Origin: Sulfitobacter pontiacus
Lineage (GTDB): Bacteria > Pseudomonadota > Alphaproteobacteria > Rhodobacterales > Rhodobacteraceae
Length of the DNA stretch: 64,000 nucleotides
Reading direction: 5' to 3'
NCBI RefSeq assembly: GCF_040790665.1
Contig: NZ_CP160849.1
Coordinates: forward strand, 1,513,501-1,577,500
Positions 1 through 8,848 of the stretch are shown here, one piece after another. The notes beneath the pieces are model-generated. The model did no database searches and was not told the DNA's origin. It saw only the letters and a list, made by a program, of their open reading frames with translations. The position numbers were made by a program, and so were the translations under genes. The first letter of the stretch is position 1. The number at the start of each line of letters is the position of its first letter.

Positions 1-1677
1 AAGCTGCGCGCTATTGGCCTGCGCCCGATCTCGTTCCTCGTCGATGTGACGAACTTCTTCACCTATGACCGCAACCGTCCTTTGCACGTGTTCGACGCGG
101 ACAAGGTCGCGGGCAACAGCCTGCGCATCCACCGCGCCAAGGGCGGCGAGACCCTGATGGGGCTGGACGACAAGGAATATACCTTCAGCGAAGGCATGAC
201 CCTGATTTCGGACGCCGAAAAGGTTGAAAGCATCGCGGGTGTGATGGGCGGCGCGGAAAGCGGCTGTTCCATGGACACGGTGAATGTCTTTGTCGAAGCG
301 GCCTATTTCGATCCGGTGCGCACCGCCTACACGGGCCGCGCGCTCAAGATCAACTCGGACGCGCGCTATCGTTTTGAACGGGGGATTGACCCCGAATGGA
401 CGCCATATGCCATCGAACATGCGACCCAGATGATCCTGGACATCGCAGGCGGTGAGGCGTCCGAGGTTGTCGTCGCGGGCAAGGTGCCGGACTATTCTCG
501 CGCCTACAAGCTGGACGCGGCGCGCGTGCAGTCGTTGGTGGGGATGACCATCTCGGAAAGCGAGCAGCGCAAGACGCTGACGGCGCTTGGCTTCCGTCTG
601 GAAGGCGACATGGCGCATGTCCCAAGCTGGCGCCCCGATGTGCAGGGCGAAGCCGATCTGGTCGAGGAAGTCGCGCGGATTGCGTCACTCACCAAGCTTG
701 AAGGGCGCCCCTTGCCGCGCCTGACGACCGGCGTGCCCAAGCCCGTCCTGTCGCCGATGCAGCGCCGCGAGGCCATCGCGCGCCGCGCCTGCGCGGCCTT
801 GGGCTACAACGAATGTGTGTCCTACAGCTTTATCGATCAGGCGTCTGCCGCGCTGTTTGGTGGCGGCACCGATGACACCCGTCTGGAAAATCCGATCAGC
901 AATGACATGAGCCATATGCGCCCCTCGCTGCTGCCCGCCTTGCTGCAGGCCGCGGCCCGCAATCAGGCGCGGGGCTTCCCTGACATGGCGCTGTTCGAGG
1001 TCGGCCCCGTCTTCACCGGCGGCGAGCCCGGCGATCAGCATCTGCAGATCAGCGGCCTGCTGACCGGCAGCACCGGCCCCAAAGATGTGCATGGCGCATC
1101 GCGTCCGGTCGATGTGTTCGACGTCAAGGCGGATATCGAGGCGGTCTTGTCTGCCATCGGTGCCCCCGCCAAGGTGCAGATCAACCGCAATGGCGCTGAC
1201 TGGTTCCACCCCGGGCGTCACGGGCAGATCTGCCTTGGCCCGAAAAAAGTGCTTGGCGTCTTTGGCGAAATTCACCCGCGGGTTCTGGCGGCACTGGATG
1301 TCAAAGGGCCCGCGATGGGCTTTACCATCTGGCCAGCCGAGGTGCCCTTGCCGCGCAAGTCCGGTGCCACACGTCCCGCGCTGAACACCAGCGCGCTGCA
1401 AGCGGTGGAACGTGACTTTGCCTTTGTGGTGGATGCCGATGTTGACGCGCTGACGCTGGTCGATGCGGCGATGGGGGCGGACAAGGCCCTGATTGACGAT
1501 GTGCGCGTCTTTGATGAATTCATCGGCGGTGCCTTGGGCGAGGGGAAAAAATCGCTCGCCCTCACGGTACGGATGCAGCCAAGCGACAAGACACTGAAAG
1601 ACGCGGATATCGAGGCGGTTGGCGCCAAGGTGATCGACAAGGTGACCAAAGCCAGCGGCGGCGTGCTGCGCGGCTAA
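1..1677 (+). CDS. pheT: Phenylalanine--tRNA ligase beta subunit, 5'-truncated by window edge
   Basis: This is the large subunit of the alpha2beta2 phenylalanyl-tRNA synthetase, which charges tRNA-Phe in the cytoplasm. The reading frame is open from base 1, and the first residues (KLRAIGLRPISFLVDVTN) match the B3/B4 region, so the start lies upstream of the window. About 558 residues are present of the usual ~800. The middle carries the B3/B4 tRNA-recognition segment and the B5 domain. The last ~95 residues (VERDFAFVVDADVDALTLVD onward) form the ferredoxin-fold anticodon-binding domain. The stop is intact. pheS is expected just upstream of the window, and ytoQ follows after 16 bases. Confidence 0.96.
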   Translation, partial: KLRAIGLRPISFLVDVTNFFTYDRNRPLHVFDADKVAGNSLRIHRAKGGETLMGLDDKEYTFSEGMTLISDAEKVESIAGVMGGAESGCSMDTVNVFVEAAYFDPVRTAYTGRALKINSDARYRFERGIDPEWTPYAIEHATQMILDIAGGEASEVVVAGKVPDYSRAYKLDAARVQSLVGMTISESEQRKTLTALGFRLEGDMAHVPSWRPDVQGEADLVEEVARIASLTKLEGRPLPRLTTGVPKPVLSPMQRREAIARRACAALGYNECVSYSFIDQASAALFGGGTDDTRLENPISNDMSHMRPSLLPALLQAAARNQARGFPDMALFEVGPVFTGGEPGDQHLQISGLLTGSTGPKDVHGASRPVDVFDVKADIEAVLSAIGAPAKVQINRNGADWFHPGRHGQICLGPKKVLGVFGEIHPRVLAALDVKGPAMGFTIWPAEVPLPRKSGATRPALNTSALQAVERDFAFVVDADVDALTLVDAAMGADKALIDDVRVFDEFIGGALGEGKKSLALTVRMQPSDKTLKDADIEAVGAKVIDKVTKASGGVLRG

Positions 1678-1693
1678 AGCGAACGGAGGCGGT

Positions 1694-2143
1694 ATGACAC
1701 TGCATGTATATCTCTCGGGTGAAATCCACACCGACTGGCGCGATCAGATCATCGATGGCGCGGCAGGGTTGGATGTTGTGTTCACCGGCCCTGTCACCGA
1801 CCACGCGGCCAGCGACGACTGCGGTGTGGCGATTCTGGGGGCCGAGGAAAACAAGTTCTGGCACGACCGCAAGGGCGCACAGCTGAACGCGATCCGCACG
1901 CGCAAGGGCATCGAAGAGGCGGATGTCGTCGTCGTGCGTTTTGGCGATCAGTACAAACAGTGGAACGCGGCTTTTGATGCGGGCTATGCGGCGGCTCTGG
2001 GTAAATCGCTGGTGATCCTGCATGTGACCGACCACGCGCACGCGCTGAAAGAGGTCGACGCCGCAGCTTTGGCTGTCGCCCAAGAGCCCGCGCAGGTCGT
2101 GCAGATCCTGCGCTATGTGCTGACAGGCACCCTGCCAGCGTAA
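1694..2143 (+). CDS. ytoQ: YtoQ family protein
   Basis: A 149-residue soluble protein that I recognise as the YtoQ family from its opening YLSGEIHTDWRDQI and the later GAEENKFWHDRKGAQLNAIRT-like segment. No biochemical function is established to my knowledge. The N-terminal strand followed by SGEIH loosely resembles nucleoside 2-deoxyribosyltransferase-type folds, but that is only an impression. A GGAGG ribosome binding site sits at 1684-1688, six bases before the ATG. The gene lies 16 bases after pheT, so it may be co-transcribed with it. Confidence 0.85.
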   Translation: MTLHVYLSGEIHTDWRDQIIDGAAGLDVVFTGPVTDHAASDDCGVAILGAEENKFWHDRKGAQLNAIRTRKGIEEADVVVVRFGDQYKQWNAAFDAGYAAALGKSLVILHVTDHAHALKEVDAAALAVAQEPAQVVQILRYVLTGTLPA

Positions 2144-2165
2144 GCACGCTTTGCACCGGATTGCG

Positions 2166-2195
2166 CGGTTTTCGCCTCTGTAAGGGGGAAAACCG
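2166..2195. other. Hairpin between ytoQ and mscL
   Basis: CGGTTTTC (2166-2173) and GAAAACCG (2188-2195) are a perfect 8-bp inverted repeat with a 14-base loop, 23 bases after the ytoQ stop. No T-run follows, so it is either a weak terminator, an mRNA 3'-end stabiliser, or a binding site. The rest of the 2144-2302 gap shows nothing else I can name. Confidence 0.4.
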
Positions 2196-2302
2196 TGCTT
2201 ATCCGACAAAAACCCATCGTTATCTGGAAAACTTGTGCTAACGCATGCGCAGTATGTCGTGCGACGTAGCGGACACGGCTTTCAATCTTACGAGGGACAG
2301 AC

Positions 2303-2734
2303 ATGATTCAAGAATTCAAGGATTTCATTGCCAAGGGCAATGTTATGGACCTGGCAGTCGGTATCATTATCGGCGCGGCCTTTACGGCTATTGTGACCTC
2401 GCTGGTCAGCGATCTGATCAACCCTGTGATCGGTCTGGTCCTTGGCGGCGTTGATTTCACCAGCATGTATGTGGTGCTGTCTGGCGATGTGCCTGCGGGT
2501 ACCGGTCTGGACGCGGCGCGCGAAACCGGCGCGGCGATCTTTGCCTATGGCGCGTTCATCACGGCCTGCATCAACTTCCTGATCATCGCTTTTGTGGTGT
2601 TTATGCTGGTCAAATCCGTTAACCGGCTGAAATCGCTGGCCGAACGCCCTGATGATGTCGCTCCCGAAGTGGCGACTGGCCCCAGCCAGTTGGATGTGCT
2701 GCTGCAAATTCGCGATGAGCTTGCCAAGAAGTAA
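2303..2734 (+). CDS. mscL: Large-conductance mechanosensitive channel MscL
   Basis: A pentameric inner-membrane channel that opens under high membrane tension and releases solutes during osmotic downshock. The 143 residues match the family length. The N-terminal amphipathic helix ([13 protein letters not shown]) is followed by TM1 (about 15-45, with the pore-lining [12 protein letters not shown] stretch), a periplasmic loop, TM2 (about 75-100) and the charged C-terminal helix ([15 protein letters not shown]). AGGGACAGAC precedes the ATG as ribosome binding site. It is monocistronic and ends at a shared bidirectional terminator with ald. Confidence 0.97.
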   Translation: MIQEFKDFIAKGNVMDLAVGIIIGAAFTAIVTSLVSDLINPVIGLVLGGVDFTSMYVVLSGDVPAGTGLDAARETGAAIFAYGAFITACINFLIIAFVVFMLVKSVNRLKSLAERPDDVAPEVATGPSQLDVLLQIRDELAKK

Positions 2735-2752
2735 ACGTTTCAACCGCGTGAC

Positions 2753-2790
2753 ACGAAAAGGCCCGCAGGTGCACTGCGGGCCCTTTTCGT
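2753..2790. terminator. Bidirectional intrinsic terminator between mscL and ald
   Basis: ACGAAAAGGCCCGCAG (2753-2768) pairs with CTGCGGGCCCTTTTCGT around a short TGCA loop. The near-perfect stem, with A-rich and T-rich flanks on opposite strands, can end transcription of both mscL (+) and ald (-). Confidence 0.9.
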
Positions 2791-2806
2791 GGTGCGTAGG
2801 GGGTGG

Positions 2807-3925
2807 TTAACCGGCGATGGCCTGATCGGCGGTGATCGCCTCCATCCCGAGCGCGTCGGCCACGGCGGCGTAGGTCAGCTGACCTGCGTGCACGTTCAGA
2901 CCTGCCTTGAGGTGGGGATCGTCGGTGCAGGCTTGCTTCCAGCCTTTATCCGCCAGTGCCAGCATGAATGGCATCGTGGCGTTGCCAAGCGCAATGGTCG
3001 ATGTCCGCGCCACGGCACCGGGCATGTTGGCAACGCAGTAGTGCATGATGCCGTCCACGTCGTATACGGGGTCTTGGTGGGTGGTCGCTTTCGAGGTTTC
3101 AAAGCAGCCGCCTTGGTCAATTGCCACGTCCACCAGCGCCGCGCCGGGCTTGAGCTCGGACAGTTGCGCGCGGCTGATCAGCTTGGGGGCGGCGGCACCG
3201 GGGATCAGGACGGCACCGATGATCATATCAGCCTCGCGCGCCAGTTCGATCGTATTGCCCGCCGAGGCGTAAGAGGTGTTGAACACGCCGCCATAGATGT
3301 CATCCAGATAGCGTAGACGGGGTAGGGAACGGTCAAGCACGGTGACATCCGCGCCCATACCAGCGGCAATGCGTGCGGCGTGGGTGCCGACAACACCGCC
3401 GCCGATCACGACCACGCGCGCCGGACCAACGCCGGGGACGCCGCCCATCAGCACGCCGCGCCCGCCGTTGGCTTTTTGCAGTGTCCATGCGCCCACCTGC
3501 GGGGCCAGACGACCCGCGACTTCGGACATTGGCGCAAGCAGCGGCAAGCCACCATTGCGGTCGGTGACGGTTTCATAGGCGATACAAGTCGCACCGGAGG
3601 CGAGAAGATCCTTGGTCTGTTCGGGGTCGGGGGCGAGGTGCAGATAGGTGAACAGGATCTGCCCTTCGCGGAGCATCTTGCGCTCGACCGCTTGGGGTTC
3701 CTTGACCTTGACGATCATGTCGGCGCTGTTGAAGACCTCTTGCGCGGTGGCAAGGATCGTCGCGCCTGCGTCGGTATAGGCGGCGTCATCAAAACCAGCG
3801 CCGATGCCGGCCCCTGCTTCGATAACAACCTCATGTCCCTTGTTCACCGCCTCGTAAGCGGCATTCGGGGTCATGCCGACGCGGAATTCCTGTGGCTTGA
3901 TTTCTTTGGGGCAACCGATTTTCAT
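2807..3925 (-). CDS. ald: Alanine dehydrogenase
   Basis: NAD-dependent L-alanine dehydrogenase (L-alanine + NAD+ to pyruvate + ammonia + NADH), a cytoplasmic enzyme of alanine catabolism or assimilation. The length (372) is typical. Arg15, Lys75 (VKVKEP) and His96 (TYLHLA) fall at the positions of the known substrate-binding and catalytic residues of this family. A Rossmann motif GGGVVGTHAARIAAG begins near residue 173. It is transcribed away from an Lrp-type regulator gene at 4067; that arrangement suggests alanine-responsive control by that regulator. It ends at the terminator shared with mscL. Confidence 0.96.
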   Translation of the reverse strand: MKIGCPKEIKPQEFRVGMTPNAAYEAVNKGHEVVIEAGAGIGAGFDDAAYTDAGATILATAQEVFNSADMIVKVKEPQAVERKMLREGQILFTYLHLAPDPEQTKDLLASGATCIAYETVTDRNGGLPLLAPMSEVAGRLAPQVGAWTLQKANGGRGVLMGGVPGVGPARVVVIGGGVVGTHAARIAAGMGADVTVLDRSLPRLRYLDDIYGGVFNTSYASAGNTIELAREADMIIGAVLIPGAAAPKLISRAQLSELKPGAALVDVAIDQGGCFETSKATTHQDPVYDVDGIMHYCVANMPGAVARTSTIALGNATMPFMLALADKGWKQACTDDPHLKAGLNVHAGQLTYAAVADALGMEAITADQAIAG

Positions 3926-4066
3926 GAGTTCATCCTATTGAGGGTGCATTTGAATTACGGTACGCCCCTCGATACGCAATTGGGCACGGATTATGGGCCG
4001 TTATCCCCCTTGCTCTTCGAATACTCTGCTGCATATTGGTCATTTCACGCGAAAGCATTGCGCCAC

Positions 4067-4528
4067 ATGAGTCTAGACGACATCGATCGCCGCATCCTTA
4101 CTGCCCTGCAACGCAACGGGCGGATGTCGAACTCTGACCTGTCGGAAAAGGTACATCTGTCGCCGTCGGCCTGTCACCGGCGCGTGCAGCGGCTGGAAGC
4201 CGAAGGGTATATCCGCGATTACGTCGCCCTGCTGAACCCGCGCAAGATGGGCGTTCCCACGACGGTGTTTGTCGAGATCACCCTACAAGGCCAAGCGGAC
4301 GAGGTGCTGGACGCCTTTGAAAAGGCGGTTGCGCGTATTCCCGATGTGCTGGAATGTCACCTGATGGCGGGGGCCGCGGATTACCTGCTTAAGGTCGTGG
4401 CCGAAAATACCGAGGATTTCGCCCGCATCCATCGCCAGCATTTGGCGCGGTTGCCCGGTGTGGGGCAGATGCAATCCAGCTTTGCGCTGCGCACGGTGTG
4501 CAACACCACAGCGCTGCCAGTCGGTTAA
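4067..4528 (+). CDS. Lrp/AsnC family transcriptional regulator, probable ald regulator
   Basis: A 153-residue amino-acid-sensing regulator of the Lrp/AsnC type. The N-terminal winged helix-turn-helix (DDIDRRILTALQRNGRMSNS to about residue 60) is followed by a RAM ligand-binding domain (about 70-145). The frame stays open far upstream, but that extension runs antisense to ald. ATG 4067, followed by the classic SLDDIDRRIL opening, is the natural start. The 141-base divergent spacer with ald makes ald the likely target (inference from context). Its stop overlaps the convergent hemolysin III stop by four bases. Confidence 0.92.
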   Translation: MSLDDIDRRILTALQRNGRMSNSDLSEKVHLSPSACHRRVQRLEAEGYIRDYVALLNPRKMGVPTTVFVEITLQGQADEVLDAFEKAVARIPDVLECHLMAGAADYLLKVVAENTEDFARIHRQHLARLPGVGQMQSSFALRTVCNTTALPVG

Positions 4529-5175
4529 ATCGCGGACGGAAACAGCGCCATCCAGATGCCCGCGAACATCGCGATGCCGCCGATATTGACCCAAGCGTGC
4601 CATGTCGCATAGCGAAAGCGCATGGCGCGGCGCACATAAAAGCCGACGCCGATCACATAGGCAAATGCCCCGCCGATGATGCACCAGAGTGTTGCCAGCG
4701 GCACCCCTGTCAGGTCCGGCAGTGCGCAAAGGCCAATGGCGCCCAGCCCCAGATAGGACGCGGTGGACCATTTGCCCTGAACCTGCGGGTCGGTGATCTT
4801 TTTGTACATCGCCACCAGCGCCAGCCCCCATGACACACAAAGCAGCGTGATCGTCCATGTGGTGCCGGCCTGCACGAAGAACGGCGTAAATGTGCCCGCG
4901 ATGCTGGGGTAGATCGCCGCATGATCAATCCGCCGCATCAATTTGCGCGCGTCATGCCACGGCGCGAAGTGGTAGGCGCAGGATGCAAGGTTTGATGCCA
5001 GCGCGCAAAGCACATAGACCACCACCGCGACCGTCACCGCCGTTTGCAGCGATGTGGCCGATTTCATCACCAACGCGCCGCCAGCCCCAAGAATCAGCGC
5101 AAGCCCCACAAGGTGGACGATCAGATCAGCCCGCCGGTGGATCGGGGCAACGCTGGGGTAGGTGGGCTGGGTCAT
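4525..5175 (-). CDS. Hemolysin III / YqfA-type seven-helix membrane protein
   Basis: A 216-residue inner-membrane protein of the hemolysin III family, related to the PAQR receptors, with seven predicted membrane helices. Conserved family segments are visible: SCAYHF in the second helix region, DHAAIYPSIAGTFTPF, and a terminal TWHAWVNIGG. The His residues in these segments correspond to the family's proposed metal site. I chose ATG 5175 (MTQPTYPSVAPIHRR) over an upstream alternative at 5268, whose extra 31 residues look non-coding. True haemolytic activity is not implied. The 3' end overlaps the Lrp gene tail to tail. Confidence 0.87.
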   Translation of the reverse strand: MTQPTYPSVAPIHRRADLIVHLVGLALILGAGGALVMKSATSLQTAVTVAVVVYVLCALASNLASCAYHFAPWHDARKLMRRIDHAAIYPSIAGTFTPFFVQAGTTWTITLLCVSWGLALVAMYKKITDPQVQGKWSTASYLGLGAIGLCALPDLTGVPLATLWCIIGGAFAYVIGVGFYVRRAMRFRYATWHAWVNIGGIAMFAGIWMALFPSAI

Positions 5176-5264
5176 GGTCTGTCCTGTCTCTGGCCGCTTT
5201 GCGATACGCTCTGCGGTCGGGTCCTGTCTACTGTACCCATGCGTCACCACGCGCGCAGCGGCAG

Positions 5265-5303
5265 ACAAAAGAAAACCCCCGGCACCGAAAGGTAACGGGG
5301 GTT
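5265..5303 (-). terminator. rpsU intrinsic terminator
   Basis: AACCCCCG and CGGGGGTT form a strong stem with an inner ACC-GAAA-GGT tetraloop hairpin. On the minus strand it is followed by TTTTCTTTT. It lies 28 bases past the rpsU stop. Confidence 0.85.
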
Positions 5304-5330
5304 CGTATTCTTATGCGTCGCTTGGATGAT

Positions 5331-5537
5331 TTACATCATGCCTTCGCGCTGCAATTTCTTCCGTGCCAGTTTGCGGCTACGGCGGATCGCTTCTGCTTTC
5401 TCGCGTGCTTTTTTCTCGGAAGGTTTCTCGAAATGCTGCTTAAGCTTCATTTCACGAAACACACCCTCGCGCTGAAGTTTTTTCTTCAGGGCGCGCAGCG
5501 CTTGATCGACGTTGTTATCGCGAACACTAACCTGCAT
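5331..5537 (-). CDS. rpsU: 30S ribosomal protein S21
   Basis: Small-subunit protein S21, which helps mRNA base-pair with the 16S 3' end during initiation. The 68-residue, strongly basic sequence beginning [20 protein letters not shown] and ending [10 protein letters not shown] matches alphaproteobacterial S21 closely. It stands alone, with its own promoter (5591-5619) and a strong terminator, and is not in an rpsU-dnaG-rpoD operon. AAAGGTGG upstream of the ATG is its ribosome binding site. Confidence 0.97.
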   Translation of the reverse strand: MQVSVRDNNVDQALRALKKKLQREGVFREMKLKQHFEKPSEKKAREKAEAIRRSRKLARKKLQREGMM

Positions 5538-5590
5538 GTGGTTTTCACCACCTTTCTAGTTTGAAGTTGCAAGGATTTGCAGGAACTGGC

Positions 5591-5619
5591 CATATAGCAA
5601 CCGAAACCTATATTGTCTA
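5591..5619 (-). promoter_or_regulatory. Candidate sigma-70-type promoter for rpsU
   Basis: Read on the minus strand, TAGACA (5614-5619) and TATATG (5591-5596) are spaced by 17 bases, close to the -35/-10 consensus. They end about 54 bases before the rpsU start. COQ9 is divergent, so this spacer probably also holds its promoter. Confidence 0.5.
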
Positions 5620-5652
5620 GAGCAAAGCCAATCACCCCTTCAGGAGGCCGCT

Positions 5653-6351
5653 ATGACGAACACGTCCCAGACACCGAAAGAACAGCTGCTGGATGCCGCG
5701 CTGATGCATGTCGCGTTTGACGGCTGGTCAGAGGCGACGTTCAAGGCTGCGGTCAGCGATACCGGCATGGACCCGACCGTCGCGCGTGCTGTCTGTCCGC
5801 GCGGTGCCGTCGACCTGGCCGTCGCCTATCACAAGCGGGGCGATCAGCAGATGATTGACCGGATGAAGGCCGAAAACATGACCGAGATGAAATTCTCGGC
5901 CAAGGTTGCCGCTATGGTCCGCTTCCGTCTCGAAGCCGCCACGGACAAAGAGGCGGTACGTCGTGGGACAACCCTGTTTGCCCTGCCGCAATATGCGCCC
6001 GAGGGGGCCAAACTGGTCTGGGGGACGGCGGATGCCATATGGGCTGCCTTGGGGGATACGTCCGAAAACGTGAACTGGTACACCAAACGGGCCACGCTAA
6101 GCGCGGTCTATTCCTCGACCGTGCTGTTCTGGTTGGGCGATACCAGCGAGGGCCACGCAGAGACATGGGCCTTCCTTGATCGGCGGATCGAGAATGTGAT
6201 GCAGATCGAAAAGGTCAAGGCGCAGGTGAACAGCAGCCCGACGCTCAGCATGTTGATGGCCGGGCCCAACTGGTTGCTTTCCCATGTGAAAGCCCCCTCG
6301 CGGCTGCACCGTAGCGATCTTCCCGGTAGCTGGGGCAGCCCGCGTCCCTAG
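5653..6351 (+). CDS. COQ9 family ubiquinone biosynthesis protein
   Basis: A 232-residue COQ9-family protein. COQ9 proteins have a TetR-like fold that binds isoprenoid lipids and assist hydroxylation steps of ubiquinone synthesis. The sequence shows the TetR-like opening (EQLLDAALMHVAFDGWSEAT), the central region and the characteristic C-terminal segment (NWYTKRATLSAVYSSTVLFW, then DTSEGHAETWAFLDRRIENV). AGGAGG (5641-5646) lies seven bases before the ATG. It is divergent from rpsU. Family assignment is secure; the exact role in this organism is inferred. Confidence 0.93.
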   Translation: MTNTSQTPKEQLLDAALMHVAFDGWSEATFKAAVSDTGMDPTVARAVCPRGAVDLAVAYHKRGDQQMIDRMKAENMTEMKFSAKVAAMVRFRLEAATDKEAVRRGTTLFALPQYAPEGAKLVWGTADAIWAALGDTSENVNWYTKRATLSAVYSSTVLFWLGDTSEGHAETWAFLDRRIENVMQIEKVKAQVNSSPTLSMLMAGPNWLLSHVKAPSRLHRSDLPGSWGSPRP

Positions 6352-6435
6352 GCTGGCTTTCCTCGCCAGACCAGACCTGCTAGGTGCTGCGGCGTCCGCA
6401 TCCGGCGCGGGCGCGGCTTATTGGTACTCACGCAT

Positions 6436-7161
6436 ATGCACCCGTTTCTGATCGATCTGGACAAGGTTTCCTACACCCCTGAAGGAACCCCGGTGCTATG
6501 TGATGTGACACTGCAGGCATCCGAGCGGCGGATTGGTATTGTCGGGCGGAACGGGTCCGGTAAGACATCTCTGGCACGGGTGCTGGCGGGGCTGGTGGCC
6601 CCGTCGTCGGGCAAGCTGCGGATCAACGGGGTGGATGTGGTCAAGGACCGCAAGGCGGCGCTGCGGCAGGTCGGCATCCTGTTCCAGAACCCCGATCATC
6701 AGATTATCTTCCCCACGGTGGAAGAAGAGATCAGCTTTGGTCTGACCCAGCTGAAACACGCCCCAAAAGAGGCCGCAGAGAGAACGGCGGATATCCTCGC
6801 CCGCTTTAACCGCAGCCATTGGGCAAAGGCGGCGATCCATCAGCTATCTCAGGGGCAGCGGCAGCTGGTCTGTCTGATGTCGATCCTTGCCATGCAGCCG
6901 CGCCTGATCATCCTCGATGAACCTTTTGCGGGGCTTGATATCCCGACGATGATGCATCTCACGCGCGTGCTGCACGCGGTAGAGGCGCATCTGGTGCACA
7001 TCACCCATGACCCCGCGCATCTGGCGACCTATGACCGGATGATCTGGATCGATCAGGGTCAGATCGTGCAGGACGGCGCGGTGCCTCAGGTGACCCAAGC
7101 CTTTGTGGCACAGATGCAAGAGATCGGGGAAAGCGATGATTTCACTCACCTCCCCGGTTGA
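6436..7161 (+). CDS. bioM: Energy-coupling-factor ABC transporter ATPase, BioM-like
   Basis: The ATP-binding subunit of an ECF-type vitamin importer. Walker A is GRNGSGKTSLAR, the Q-loop is LFQNPDHQIIFPTVEEE (typical of ECF ATPases), the signature is LSQGQRQL, Walker B is LIILDEPF, and the switch His is in HITHD. ATG 6436 (MHPFLIDLDKVSY) is taken as the start; a TTG 15 bases upstream is possible. It overlaps the following bioN by 26 bases, which implies translational coupling. In rhodobacteria this pair normally serves the biotin S component BioY, which is not next to it here. The biotin assignment therefore rests on family resemblance only. Confidence 0.82.
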   Translation: MHPFLIDLDKVSYTPEGTPVLCDVTLQASERRIGIVGRNGSGKTSLARVLAGLVAPSSGKLRINGVDVVKDRKAALRQVGILFQNPDHQIIFPTVEEEISFGLTQLKHAPKEAAERTADILARFNRSHWAKAAIHQLSQGQRQLVCLMSILAMQPRLIILDEPFAGLDIPTMMHLTRVLHAVEAHLVHITHDPAHLATYDRMIWIDQGQIVQDGAVPQVTQAFVAQMQEIGESDDFTHLPG

Positions 7162-7732
7162 GACCCGCGCCCACGGTTGGCCTGCGGGGGCAAAGCTGGC
7201 AGCGCTTTGCGTAGCGACGATGGGGCTATTCAGCCTGACCCAACCCGCGCTGCAGGCGGCGGCCTTGGCGGTGGCCCTGCTGCTATATGCGCTGCCGGGA
7301 TGGCGGTTTTTCAAGGTGGGGCTGGCGCGCTTGCGGGTGCTGCTGCCCTTCGTTGTGCTGATCATGGTCTGGCATATCGTGACCCGTGACATCATGGCGG
7401 GTGCGACCGTGACGTTGCGGATGATGACAGCGGTGGCGCTGGCGAATCTGGTGACCATGACGACCAAGCTGGCGCAGATGGTGGCTGTGGTGACATGGCT
7501 GACAACGCCGCTGCGCCGTCTTGGCATCCAGACCCGCGCGATCGAACTGGGCATCGCCCTTGTCATCCGCTTTACCCCCGTTCTGGCGCAAAAGGGCCGG
7601 TTGCTGGCGCAGTCATGGCGCGCGCGTTCCACCAAGCGGGTCGGCTGGCGGATGATCATCCCGTTTACCGTGCTGGCGATTGACGACGCCGAACATGTGG
7701 CCGAGGCCCTGCGTGCCCGTGGCGGGCTTTGA
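7136..7732 (+). CDS. bioN: ECF transporter T component, BioN-like
   Basis: A 198-residue transmembrane coupling protein (T component) that links the ECF ATPase to a substrate-binding S component. Four or more membrane helices are visible (for example AALCVATMGLFSL, ALAVALLLYALPGW and VLLPFVVLIMVWHIV). A cytoplasmic coupling helix carries the paired Ala-Arg-x motifs (SWRARST and ALRARGG). ATG 7136 is preceded by GGGGAA, six bases upstream, inside the end of bioM, so I prefer it to starts further upstream. Without a neighbouring bioY the substrate stays uncertain. Confidence 0.82.
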   Translation: MISLTSPVETRAHGWPAGAKLAALCVATMGLFSLTQPALQAAALAVALLLYALPGWRFFKVGLARLRVLLPFVVLIMVWHIVTRDIMAGATVTLRMMTAVALANLVTMTTKLAQMVAVVTWLTTPLRRLGIQTRAIELGIALVIRFTPVLAQKGRLLAQSWRARSTKRVGWRMIIPFTVLAIDDAEHVAEALRARGGL

Positions 7733-7833
7733 CGTGAGCCTCTCCGCGACCTGACGCCTGTCAGTTCGCATTGTGTGTGCCGAAAACCGTGCCTATGGTG
7801 CGGCAAAACAGATTTACGGAGGAGACGTAGTCG

Positions 7834-8826
7834 ATGACAGAAACCATGCGTGCGATAGAGATCACCAAGGCCGGCGGACCCGAAGTGCTGCAACCCACCG
7901 ACCGCCCCATGCCACAGCCGGCCCACGGGCAAGTGGTGATCAAAGTGGCCTATGCCGGTGTGAACCGCCCCGATGCGCTGCAACGTGCGGGCATGTATGC
8001 GCCGCCCCCCACTGCCAGCGATCTGCCCGGGCTTGAAGCCTCGGGTGTGGTGTCCGCCTTGGGCGAGGGCGTCAGCGGTCTGGCTGTCGGCGACAAGGTC
8101 TGCGCGCTGTTGCCCGGTGGCGGCTATGCGGAATATGTCGCGACGCCTGCGGCCCATTGTCTGCCGGTGCCCAAGGGCATGGACATGAAGGAAGCCGCCT
8201 GCCTGCCCGAGACATTCTTCACCGTCTGGTCCAACGTGTTCATGCGCGGTGGCCTGAAAGCGGGCGAACGGTTCTTGGTGCATGGCGGGTCGTCGGGCAT
8301 CGGGACGACAGCGATCCAGCTGGCGCGCGAATTCGGCGCACGGGTTTTTGCCACGGCAGGGACCGACAGCAAATGCGACGCCTGCGCCAAACTCGGGGCC
8401 GAGGCCGCGATCAACTACCGTGACACGGATTTCGTTGATGTGCTGAAAGCCGAGGGCGGGGCAGACCTGATCCTTGATATGGTCGGCGGCGACTACATCC
8501 CGCGCAACCTGCAAGCGCTGGCCGAAGACGGCCGTCTTGTGCAGATCGCCTTCCTCAGCGGGCCGAAGGTAGAGGTGAACTTTGCCACGCTGATGACACG
8601 CCGTCTGACGATGACCGGCAGCACCCTGCGTCCACAAAGCGATCTGGCCAAGGCCAAGATCGCGGAAGAGCTGCGCGAGAAGGTCTGGCCACTGCTGGAC
8701 GCGGGCAAGATCGCACCGGTGATGGACAGCGAATACGCGTTCGAGGACGCGAGCGAGGCGCACGCCCGCATGGAGACAAGCGGCCATATCGGCAAGATCG
8801 TGTTGAAGGTCGACGCCAACGCCTAA
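7834..8826 (+). CDS. NAD(P)H quinone oxidoreductase, zeta-crystallin/PIG3 type
   Basis: A 330-residue medium-chain dehydrogenase/reductase without the zinc ligands of alcohol dehydrogenases. An N-terminal GroES-like fold (about 1-125) contains AGVNRPDALQRAGMY and GLEASGVV. The Rossmann domain has VHGGSSGIGTTAIQLAREFGA (about 148-168) and the family's CLPETFFTVW segment. These point to the PIG3-like NADPH:quinone oxidoreductases, which reduce quinones in the cytosol. A clear GGAGGAGA ribosome binding site precedes the ATG. It stands alone and ends at a terminator. Confidence 0.92.
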   Translation: MTETMRAIEITKAGGPEVLQPTDRPMPQPAHGQVVIKVAYAGVNRPDALQRAGMYAPPPTASDLPGLEASGVVSALGEGVSGLAVGDKVCALLPGGGYAEYVATPAAHCLPVPKGMDMKEAACLPETFFTVWSNVFMRGGLKAGERFLVHGGSSGIGTTAIQLAREFGARVFATAGTDSKCDACAKLGAEAAINYRDTDFVDVLKAEGGADLILDMVGGDYIPRNLQALAEDGRLVQIAFLSGPKVEVNFATLMTRRLTMTGSTLRPQSDLAKAKIAEELREKVWPLLDAGKIAPVMDSEYAFEDASEAHARMETSGHIGKIVLKVDANA

Positions 8827-8848
8827 GCGGCGGGCAGTGAGATCTGGC

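Noticed and set aside
3380-4066. Open frame continuing upstream of the Lrp-type regulator, giving a 382-residue protein
   Set aside because: The extension is antisense to ald and has no family resemblance; the regulator family begins at ATG 4067.
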